NCBI RefSeq assembly: GCF_023498005.1
Contig: NZ_CP097289.1
Coordinates: forward strand, 682,001-746,000
Direction: 5' to 3'
Length of the DNA stretch: 64,000 nucleotides
Source: Streptomyces durmitorensis
GTDB lineage: Bacteria > Actinomycetota > Actinomycetes > Streptomycetales > Streptomycetaceae
The notes under the pieces are model-generated. The model saw only the letters and a program-made list of their open reading frames with translations, was not told the origin of the DNA and did not search any database. The position numbers were made by a program, and so were the translations under genes. Of this stretch, positions 57,358 to 64,000 are shown piece after piece. Each line of letters begins with the position of its first letter. The first letter of the stretch is position 1.

Positions 57358-59325
57358 TCACACGGCGGCGGAGAACGCCGCGAGCAGCGCGTCGTTCGCG
57401 CGCCGGTTGCCGATGGAGACACGGCAGGTGCCGGGGATGAGGAACCCGACGTCGGCGACCACGATCCCCGCGTCGTGCAGCTGCTCCATGACGCGCTCGT
57501 GCTTGTGGAGCCGCAGCAGCAGGAAGTTGGCCTCCGAGGGGAACACCCGCTCCACAGCGGGGTGTTCGGCCAGTATCCGGGCCATGCGGTCGCGCTCGGC
57601 CCGGATGTGCCGGATGCTGGCCAGCACCCGCCGCGCGTCGGTCAGCCGATCCCGTACGGCGCTCTGCGACGCGTCGGTGAACCCGAAGGGCACCTGCACC
57701 CGCCGCAGGGCGTCGATGATGCCGGGCTGCGCCAGGGCGATCCCACAGCGGGCACCGGCAAGACCCCATGCCTTCGAGAGGGTTCTGAGCACGATGAGGT
57801 TGTCGTGCTCGGCGACGAGACCGGCGTACGAGGGCTTCTCGCTGAACTCGACATAGGCCTCGTCGATCACGACAAGGCCGCGTGTGCCGGTGACAAGGGG
57901 CCGCACCCGCGCCGGATCGAGCCTGGTCCCGACCGGGTTGTTCGGATCGCACAGGATGGTCACCCGCGGATCGGCAGCCAGGATCCGCTCGGTGTCGAGC
58001 TCGGACAGGTCGTCGCCGCGCAGGGGCACCTCGACCAGAGGCAGGCGCAGCAGCCGGGCGAAGTGGGCGTAGAGCGGGAAGGTGGGTGGCGTGACGCACA
58101 CGCTCTCACCGGGCGAGGCAAGGGCCGCAAGGAGCAGCATGACGCCGTCGACCGATCCGCTGGAGAACAGCAGATGGTCCGCGGTCAGCGCTCCGGTGCC
58201 CTCGTGGCCGGGCAGCCCGGAGATCGTGGACAAGTACGTCTCGGCGAGCTCCGCCGTGTCGAGGTGGGGGTATTGGCCCGCGGCGCCCAGGAACGGATTG
58301 GTGTTGCTCGACAGGTCGATGGTGTCGAACCTCGGCAGGCGGCGGGCGCGCGCCGGCCCCGGGACCGGCACGGTGGTGACGGGAGGCGCGGCGAAACGCG
58401 ACAGCGCCGACTCCCCCGGCGCTTCCTCCCGGGCCGTCAGGCCTTCGGCGCGCAGCCAGTGGTCGAGGGGGACGAACAGGTCGGCTCCGTGGCAGCGCGT
58501 GTCGTGGCTCTCCCCCGGGCCGAGATGGACCCAGTGCAGGCCTGAGCGCCGGGCATCGAGGTAGAGCCCGTACAAGGCCGTCACGTGGAGGTCGCTGTCC
58601 GCGGCGGGATCGTCGGGGTCGGCGGCCTGTGTCAGGTGGTAGAGCCCCCGGCCGTTGTGGGACCTGGCCGTGAGCGCCACGTGGACCACGCTGTCCCCCC
58701 GGCGGCGCACGAGCATCTCCGTGCGCTCCGCGAGGACACCGTCCGCGAGCGCGTCGAGGGCATCGGCGCCGTACGGATTGTGGCCGCCGCCGTGCCGCTC
58801 CGCGCGGCGGCGGTGGAGTTCCACGAAGGCGTCGCGCGCCCAGGGCGCGCCGCCGAGCTCGCTCAGGCGGATCCGCTCCCAGGTGAGGTCATGGGAGAGC
58901 GCCTCGTGGCAGCGCCGGAGGGCCCGTTGCCTGCGGCCGCCGACGCGGGCACGCAGGAGCTCGTCCACGTCCCCGGTCAGGCGGACGACGCACTCGGCCC
59001 CGGCGGCGACGGGGACGAATCCTGCCGCCCGCAGCGCGCCCGGGTCGTCGGTGCGGCGGACGTGGGGCACCAGGATCTGGGGGACGTCCAGTGCCTCCGC
59101 GCGGCGCACGAGTTCATCGACCGTGTGGGCAGTGGGAGCGGGGCCGGTCGGGTTGTACAGGGCCGCGCCGCCGACCAAGGTGGGGCGTTCGAGGACGCCG
59201 GCGTCCAAGGCGCTCAACGCACCGTCGGCCACGTCCAGTTGGGCCAGCGAGCCCACCGGTTCGCGGGAACCGAGGGCGGCGCTCAGCACCCGCTGGAGCG
59301 CCTCTGCATCTGTGGGTCCGCGCAT
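57358..59325 (-). CDS. FemAB/GNAT-like acyltransferase fused to a HisC-like aminotransferase
   Basis: This 655-residue protein has two parts. Residues about 1-300 look like a BioF2/FemAB-type GNAT domain (ECVVRLTGDVDELLRARVGG, FVELHRRRAERHGGGHNPYG, ALYGLYLDARRSGLHWVHLG then the GADLFVPLDHWLRAEG end). Residues about 325-655 are a class I/II aminotransferase close to histidinol-phosphate aminotransferase (DLSSNTNPFLGAAGQYPHLD, FSSGSVDGVMLLLAALASPG, ILCDPNNPVGT, VVIDEAYVEFSEKPSY, the PLP-Lys in LRTLSKAWGLAGARCGIAL, and the Arg in PGTCRVSIGNRR). Both appear intact. The fusion would make or consume an amine or keto acid and acylate a nearby nucleophile. It starts 1 base after the epimerase stop, so the genes are coupled. 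I know no described protein of this layout. Confidence 0.85.
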   Translation of the reverse strand: MRGPTDAEALQRVLSAALGSREPVGSLAQLDVADGALSALDAGVLERPTLVGGAALYNPTGPAPTAHTVDELVRRAEALDVPQILVPHVRRTDDPGALRAAGFVPVAAGAECVVRLTGDVDELLRARVGGRRQRALRRCHEALSHDLTWERIRLSELGGAPWARDAFVELHRRRAERHGGGHNPYGADALDALADGVLAERTEMLVRRRGDSVVHVALTARSHNGRGLYHLTQAADPDDPAADSDLHVTALYGLYLDARRSGLHWVHLGPGESHDTRCHGADLFVPLDHWLRAEGLTAREEAPGESALSRFAAPPVTTVPVPGPARARRLPRFDTIDLSSNTNPFLGAAGQYPHLDTAELAETYLSTISGLPGHEGTGALTADHLLFSSGSVDGVMLLLAALASPGESVCVTPPTFPLYAHFARLLRLPLVEVPLRGDDLSELDTERILAADPRVTILCDPNNPVGTRLDPARVRPLVTGTRGLVVIDEAYVEFSEKPSYAGLVAEHDNLIVLRTLSKAWGLAGARCGIALAQPGIIDALRRVQVPFGFTDASQSAVRDRLTDARRVLASIRHIRAERDRMARILAEHPAVERVFPSEANFLLLRLHKHERVMEQLHDAGIVVADVGFLIPGTCRVSIGNRRANDALLAAFSAAV

Positions 59326-59326
59326 G

Positions 59327-60319
59327 CTAGTGCTCCGCTCCTTGCTCCGCCGCCTGCTCGTCGGCGTACGCGTCGATGACATGCGCATCGATGACATGCG
59401 CGTCGATACGGTCGCGGTACTCCTCGAACACCTCGGCCAAGGTGCGGGCGATGCCGCTCTTCCAGCCGATGGAACAGTCGCCGATCAGCCCCCGGCGGAC
59501 CTCGTGGTCGAAGATCGCCGTCTCCCGGCTGTAGTCACTGCGGTCCAACTGGATTGGCACACCGGTGAGTTCGGACATGTACTCCAGCAGGTCGGTCATG
59601 CCGACCTCCTCGTCCCCGCCCCAGTTCACCACCCGCGCGGGCGTCCCCGCCGCGCCCCACAACAGCGGCACCTGCCGGACAAGGTCATCGGTGTGCAGCA
59701 GGTTGCAGTAGTTCTGCCCTTGGCGGGGCACCGCGCACGGCTGCCCTTTCCGCATCTGCTTGAACAAGATCATGGGTACGCCGCCGTGGCCGTACGGGCC
59801 GTAGGCGATGTTGAGCCGGGCTATCACCGTCGGCAGTCCGAGCGCTTCGGCAAGGCCCCGCGCCACCCCTTCGGCGGCGAGCTTGCCGACGGGGTAGGTC
59901 GGCAGCCACGGCACCGCTCCGCCCACGGCGTCGCCCTCGCGGTACCGGTGGGTGCTGTCGGCCCGGTTGTAGACCACCCCGGACGAGACGTACAAGAACG
60001 CCTCGGCGCCGGAGCAGTGGGTCATCAGCCGTGCGGTGCCCGCCGCGTTGATCCGCGCGGTCTCCGCGAAGTCCTTGCCGTCTCCGCGGTGCACCGCGGA
60101 GTGCAGGACGTGGGTGAAGTCGCCCGGCAGCTCCGCCAGTTCGTCGGTGGACATGTCCCAGGTGAAGGTGCGGGCGCCCATCTCCTCCAGGGCCTTGCGT
60201 GCGGCCGGGTCGCCGAACCGGCCCAGGCACCACACCTCGTTGTCCGGGGCGAGCGCCTCTGCGACGGGCATCGCGACCTGCCCGGTCCCACCCGTGACGA
60301 GAATCTTCTTGCCTTGCAT
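59327..60319 (-). CDS. NAD-dependent epimerase/dehydratase
   Basis: This 330-residue extended SDR has GKKILVTGGTGQVAMPVAEAL as the cofactor loop, VLHSAVHRG, a YVSSGVVYNR strand with the catalytic Ser, and YPVGKLAAEG with the catalytic Tyr and Lys. VIARLNIAYGPYGHGG continues the fold. Family members epimerise, dehydrate or reduce nucleotide sugars or other keto compounds. The C-terminus contains a duplicated IDAHV (a 15-base tandem repeat at 59375-59404) and ends in a charged tail. It is coupled to the fused aminotransferase and lies 14 bases after the synthetase stop, so it belongs to one operon. Confidence 0.9.
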   Translation of the reverse strand: MQGKKILVTGGTGQVAMPVAEALAPDNEVWCLGRFGDPAARKALEEMGARTFTWDMSTDELAELPGDFTHVLHSAVHRGDGKDFAETARINAAGTARLMTHCSGAEAFLYVSSGVVYNRADSTHRYREGDAVGGAVPWLPTYPVGKLAAEGVARGLAEALGLPTVIARLNIAYGPYGHGGVPMILFKQMRKGQPCAVPRQGQNYCNLLHTDDLVRQVPLLWGAAGTPARVVNWGGDEEVGMTDLLEYMSELTGVPIQLDRSDYSRETAIFDHEVRRGLIGDCSIGWKSGIARTLAEVFEEYRDRIDAHVIDAHVIDAYADEQAAEQGAEH

Positions 60320-60333
60320 TCCTGTGTCCGTCC

Positions 60334-63078
60334 TTAACCGAGCGCGCGGGTCAGTTCGTGCCGCAGCGTTGCCTGGAAGGTCTGCACGTGCTGCGGGCTC
60401 ATCAGGGTGTAGTGCTCGCCGTCGACCTCGACGTACCGGTTGGTGTTGCGGGTGAAGTCGTCCCAGTGGCGCAGCTGGTCGTCCAGCCACTCCTGTGTGG
60501 TGCCCTTGAGCGGCGTGCAGTAGAAGACGCGTACGTCGTCGACCGACCCGGAGGGTTCGTAGGTGCGGCCCAGGTGCACCATGTTCTGCGCCAGGTGCAC
60601 CCAGGTGGTGAACCGCTCGACGGTGAGGTCCAGTTCGATCAGGCGCCGCTTGGGCGCGTGGTCGACCAGGTAGGCCAGCTGGTCGGCTTCGGGCAGGGGG
60701 CGCAGGGTGGCGGTGAGGCCTTCGATGTCGGCGGCGGCGATCAGCTCCAGGAACAGCGCGAGGTTGATCGCGCCGTCGGTGAAGGTGATCTCGTTCATGC
60801 GCCCGGAGATGCTCGGCGGCAGGTTGAAGACGCCCACGAACTTGACCTCGTCGCCGTCGGCCTCAAGGCGTTTGGCGATCTCGAAGGCGACCGCTCCGCC
60901 GTAGGAGTAGCCCGCCACGGCGTACGGGCCGCTCGGCTGGGCCCGCCGGATCGCCTCCACATAGGTGGTGACCATGTCGTCGAACGACGCGAAGTGGCTC
61001 TCGCCCTGCCCGAACCCACGGGCCCGCAACGCGTAGAACGGCCGCTCACCGGTGAAGTACTTGGCGAGATTGACGAACACGAGCACCTCCCCGAGGCCGG
61101 GGTGGACGCAGAACAACGGCGTTCCGTCGCCGGTGACCTGGAGGGGCACCAGCGGGTCGTAGGCAGAGTCTCCGTCGGCGCTCCGTGCGGCGGTCAGGCG
61201 CCGGGCCAGGGCCCGCACGCTGGGGGCCTGAAGGAGCGTGGACATCGGCACGTCGTCGATGCCGAACTCGGTCTGTATCTCCAGTTTGAGCCGCAGCACG
61301 TCCAGCGAGGTGCCGCCCAGGTCGAAGAAGCTGGCGGTCGTCGGGACCTTCCCGGTGTTCAGGACGCGTGCGTAGACATCGGCCAGGGCGATCTCGACCT
61401 CGCCCTCCGGCGCCACGTAACCGCCGAGGAAGCGGGAGGTCACCGCGTCCGACCTGCGGACGGCCGCGTCCAGGGCGCCGGCCTCGACGGCCCCGCGCAG
61501 CCGTGACCGCTGGATCTTGCCGAGGTTGCCGCGGGGGATCTCCGCCTCGTCGACGGGCAGGATCAGTTGCGGCCTGAAGCCCCAGTGCATCACCGTGGAG
61601 CTGCGGATCGCCACGAGGGCGCGGTACACGGCCGAGTCGTCGGCGGGATCGCCCGCGGGGACGAACGCGACGGCGAGCTGTTCGGAGTCGGCGCCGTCCG
61701 GCCGGATCGGGAAGGCCGCGACCTGCCCGCGCCGCACCCCGTCCAGTTCGTCGAGGACCGCTTCCAGGTCGTGGCTGTAGTAGTTGACGCCGTTGACGAT
61801 GACGGAGTCCTTGGTCCGGCCGACGAGCGTCAACCGGCCCTCGGCGTCGAGGCATCCCAGGTCGCCGGTGCGGAACCAGCCGTCGGGGGTGAACGCCTCG
61901 GCGGTGGCCCGGTCGTTGCCGAAATAGCCGTCGGTGACCATCGTGCCACGCAGTTGCACCTCCCCCGATGCGCCCGTCGTGGGCCGGCCGGCGGCGGTGG
62001 AGGCCAGCACCGTGCCGTTGCCGTCGACGATGCGGATGTGCAGCCCTCGTACGGCACGGCCCAGCGGAGGGAACTCCGTCTCCAGGTCACGGGTGGCGAA
62101 TTCACGGTTGAACACGCTGCCCGCGCACGTCTCGGTCATCCCGAACGCGGGCACGATCACGTCGTGGCGCAGTCCGTACGGGGAGAGCGCGTCCAGGAAG
62201 GCCCGGACGGTGCCGGTCACGGTGGCCTCGCCGCCGGAAATGATGTGCCGCACCTGCGAGAGGTCCAACTCCTGCGGCGGTACCGGGCGTTGGGCGAGCG
62301 CCTGGTTGATCTGCCCGAACAGGAAGTTGGGCGTGAACGTCACGCGCACCCGGTGGGCAGCGAGCAGCCGGAGAAACTCCACGGGGTCCGCGAGGACCGT
62401 GGCCGGAGTCGCCATGACCTGATCGGCGCCGTTGAACATCGGCAGCAGGTTCGCCTCGATCGCCGCTATGTGGTCGGCCGATATCCAGTTCAGCGACGTG
62501 TCGTCGGGCCCCAGATCCAGCGCCCCGGCCTTCCCCGCCTGCGCCGCGAGGAGGTTGGCGTGGGTGAGCCTGACGGCCTTGCTCGATCCGGTGGACCCGG
62601 AGGTGAGCATCAGTACGGCGAGATCGTCCGGGGCGGGCGCGGGGAGCTGGTCCTGCCCGGCGGAGCCATGGCTCAACTCCTCGACCGTCACGGCCCGCAG
62701 GCCGGTGTCGGGCAGGTCGCCGAGGGTCTCCTTGGACGCGATCACCAAGGGGTCGCCCAGGAGCGTGCGCAGGTGTTCCAGCTGCGTACGCCATCGGGAC
62801 GGGTCGGCCGGCGGCGCGACCGGGCAGGGCACGACACCGGCCAGGACGCACCCCCAGAAGGCGCGGAAGAAGGTCTCCGGATCATGGGCGCACACCAGCA
62901 CCCGTTCACCCGGGGACGTGCCGTGGTCGCGCAGCCCTCGGGCAATGCGGCAGGCGCACTCGCGCAAGTCGGCGTACGAGAGGAACGAGCCGCCGATGAA
63001 AGTGATGCCTCGGGATGCGTCCCGGGCCGCGCGCTCGAGCAGTTGGGGGAGCGTCGAAGCATGAGGTTGGTCCGGCAT
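60334..63078 (-). CDS. Stand-alone A-T-TE synthetase (NRPS-like)
   Basis: This 914-residue protein has an adenylation domain (about 1-560). LMLTSGSTGSSKAVRLTHANL is the ATP loop, WISADHIAAIEANLLPMF the substrate region, and FGMTETCAGSVFN, WFRTGDLGCLDAEGRLTLVG and NLGKIQRSRL the other core motifs. A carrier domain follows (FFDLGGTSLDVLRLKLEIQ, phosphopantetheine Ser near 590), then a type I thioesterase (GPYAVAGYSYGGAVAFEIAK, nucleophile near 724, and His in EHYTLMSPQH). No condensation domain is present. The usual FDxS amino-acid anchor is absent. Similar A-T-TE enzymes dimerise aromatic alpha-keto acids or release an acyl group onto a nucleophile. ATG 63078 begins MPDQPHASTL. It is the probable core enzyme of the cluster. 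Confidence 0.9.
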   Translation of the reverse strand: MPDQPHASTLPQLLERAARDASRGITFIGGSFLSYADLRECACRIARGLRDHGTSPGERVLVCAHDPETFFRAFWGCVLAGVVPCPVAPPADPSRWRTQLEHLRTLLGDPLVIASKETLGDLPDTGLRAVTVEELSHGSAGQDQLPAPAPDDLAVLMLTSGSTGSSKAVRLTHANLLAAQAGKAGALDLGPDDTSLNWISADHIAAIEANLLPMFNGADQVMATPATVLADPVEFLRLLAAHRVRVTFTPNFLFGQINQALAQRPVPPQELDLSQVRHIISGGEATVTGTVRAFLDALSPYGLRHDVIVPAFGMTETCAGSVFNREFATRDLETEFPPLGRAVRGLHIRIVDGNGTVLASTAAGRPTTGASGEVQLRGTMVTDGYFGNDRATAEAFTPDGWFRTGDLGCLDAEGRLTLVGRTKDSVIVNGVNYYSHDLEAVLDELDGVRRGQVAAFPIRPDGADSEQLAVAFVPAGDPADDSAVYRALVAIRSSTVMHWGFRPQLILPVDEAEIPRGNLGKIQRSRLRGAVEAGALDAAVRRSDAVTSRFLGGYVAPEGEVEIALADVYARVLNTGKVPTTASFFDLGGTSLDVLRLKLEIQTEFGIDDVPMSTLLQAPSVRALARRLTAARSADGDSAYDPLVPLQVTGDGTPLFCVHPGLGEVLVFVNLAKYFTGERPFYALRARGFGQGESHFASFDDMVTTYVEAIRRAQPSGPYAVAGYSYGGAVAFEIAKRLEADGDEVKFVGVFNLPPSISGRMNEITFTDGAINLALFLELIAAADIEGLTATLRPLPEADQLAYLVDHAPKRRLIELDLTVERFTTWVHLAQNMVHLGRTYEPSGSVDDVRVFYCTPLKGTTQEWLDDQLRHWDDFTRNTNRYVEVDGEHYTLMSPQHVQTFQATLRHELTRALG

Positions 63079-63172
63079 GGGGGTGACGACCTCCGATCAG
63101 AGAAAAGCACCATGGCTGAGAATCGGCTCAGGCCGGACGCGAGTTGGCGCCCCGAGATGTGTGCCGAGCTCG

Positions 63173-63201
63173 GAATTTCTCGCAGATCCAGAATTTCTCG
63201 C
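63173..63201 (-). repeat. 18-base-period direct repeat upstream of the synthetase gene
   Basis: GAATTTCTCGC occurs exactly at 63173-63183 and again at 63191-63201, between the ATP-grasp stop and the synthetase start. It is AT-richer than its surroundings and may bind a regulator or mark an internal promoter. Confidence 0.5.
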
Positions 63202-63231
63202 GGAATCCGGCCGCAGGGTGCGCGGCTTCCG

Positions 63232-64000
63232 TCAGCCGCCGACCTCGTTGAAGCGCACGATTTCGTCGATGGTCTTCTGCAGCTTCAGTTCGTCCGGGTC
63301 GGACACGATCGCCTGCCCGAAGCGGCCGTAAGGACCGATCGGCGCATCAGGCGACGAAGGATATGAGATCTCGTCGAAGGAGAAGTTGCGCTCGAAGTCC
63401 TGCTGGGTGAGTGTTCCGTCGTTCGAGCGCCGCAGGAGCAGGTATCCGTAGAAGCGATCGGGCGTGCCGTTGTCCGGAGTCCCGGCAGGCTCTTCCCCCA
63501 GCGCCAGGCTGATTTCCACGTCGAAGAGGTCGACACCGAACGTCAATTTGTTGACCTGCGGAGACAGCGCCCCGGGGAGGCGTATGGCGCACTCGCCGAA
63601 AGTCAGTCCGGCTTCCTGCGCGAACGCTTCCATGTGGAATACGCAGTCAGGTGCCTCAAGGCTCTCAAGCACCTGCCCGGCGAGCTCTTCGGCCTGCCGG
63701 AACAGCTCCTGATGCAGCCTCCTGTCGAGGATGTGCGCGGACAGGATGCCGCCCTGCACGGCGCTGAGCGGCGAGATGTGGTTGCTGCTCATGGACGACC
63801 ACTGCAGACGGCCGCCCCTCCAGATGCCGTCCATGTAGACCTCGGGGGCGTCGACGAAGGACTCGGCGACGATCGCGACGTCCGACTCGCCCGGGAACAG
63901 CTCCAAGGCCCGCGCGTACTCGTGCGCAGTGCGGACGATGTTCGTGCGCAGCGAGCCGGCTCCGGTCGCCGGCTTGACGACGAAGACGTCCCCGAGATCC
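63232..64000 (-). CDS. ATP-grasp ligase of the biosynthetic cluster (partial)
   Basis: The visible C-terminal part of about 255 codons is open at the right window edge. It reads VFVVKPATGAGSLRTNIVRT (ATP-grasp Lys and Gly loop), then VAIVAESFVDAPEVYMDGIW (hinge), a GALSPQVNKLTFGVD-like metal strand and APDCVFHMEAFAQEAGLTFGE with the Mg ligands. This is the layout of amino-acid ligases such as BacD, which form amide or dipeptide bonds through acyl phosphates. Together with the A-T-TE enzyme it implies an amide-containing product. The N-terminus and the start are outside the window. The C-terminal 45 residues are less conserved. Confidence 0.85.
   Translation of the reverse strand, partial: DLGDVFVVKPATGAGSLRTNIVRTAHEYARALELFPGESDVAIVAESFVDAPEVYMDGIWRGGRLQWSSMSSNHISPLSAVQGGILSAHILDRRLHQELFRQAEELAGQVLESLEAPDCVFHMEAFAQEAGLTFGECAIRLPGALSPQVNKLTFGVDLFDVEISLALGEEPAGTPDNGTPDRFYGYLLLRRSNDGTLTQQDFERNFSFDEISYPSSPDAPIGPYGRFGQAIVSDPDELKLQKTIDEIVRFNEVGG

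Noticed and set aside
1..64000. CRISPR arrays, tRNA/rRNA genes and insertion sequences
   Set aside because: No regularly spaced repeats, no tRNA T-loop or anticodon-arm patterns and no transposase-like proteins were found on reading both strands.

Overview
The window is chromosomal DNA of a Streptomyces or a very close actinomycete. The sequence is very GC-rich, with frequent GTG and some TTG starts. Rare TTA leucine codons sit in accessory genes. It carries a maltose/maltodextrin locus laid out as in Streptomyces, an encapsulin-DyP pair, a MEDS/anti-sigma pair, Tat-exported enzymes and an intergenic repeat typical of the genus. No tRNA, rRNA, CRISPR array, integrase or transposase was seen.

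Layout. 1-2 kb: the tail of a TAP-type secreted peptidase, a small secreted or membrane protein, a DoxX protein and a lipoprotein. 2-8.5 kb: an accessory island with an ATP-grasp enzyme, an XRE regulator, a P450-like protein, a P450, an ImmA/IrrE peptidase and a DUF6545 (MAB_1171c-like) membrane protein. Three copies of a CCCCRATYRTTGACA-type motif flank the regulator, and two of the genes carry TTA codons. 8.5-15.4 kb: an ABC-F protein, an ARMT1-like phosphatase, a Tat phospholipase C, and an XRE-cupin regulator divergent from a methyltransferase across a perfect palindrome. 15.5-21.3 kb: an MFS pseudogene, a DUF1345 protein, encapsulin with DyP peroxidase cargo, and an FdhF/YdeP-like molybdoenzyme. 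21.4-26.3 kb: an anti-sigma/MEDS-STAS pair, then a TetR regulon (amidase, AtzG-like small protein, metallo-hydrolase) marked by three matching operators.

26-41 kb is the maltodextrin region. Secreted pullulanase and alpha-amylase degrade starch outside the cell, MalE-MalF-MalG import the oligosaccharides, and a cytosolic GH13 glucosidase releases glucose. Two paralogous LacI regulators and several CTTGC/GCAAG operator-like sites accompany these genes. A wrecked alpha-amylase gene lies downstream of the pullulanase. A PfkB kinase and an aldo/keto reductase follow malR.

41-54.9 kb holds mixed genes: an APH(6)/hydroxyurea-type kinase, a TAP-type peptidase, a beta-propeller protein behind an iron box, an MFS/MocR divergent pair, GNAT, cyanase, carbonic anhydrase and LysR, another aldo/keto reductase, a Tat beta-propeller protein with a TTA codon, an SDR and an FG-GAP protein.

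55-64 kb (running off the right edge) is part of an unrecognised biosynthetic cluster. It has a carbamoyltransferase, a cupin, an acyltransferase-aminotransferase fusion, an NAD-dependent epimerase/dehydratase, a stand-alone A-T-TE synthetase and an ATP-grasp ligase. Together these suggest a small carbamoylated, amide-containing product. This cluster and the XRE/ImmA/P450 island are the strongest candidates for undescribed biology here.
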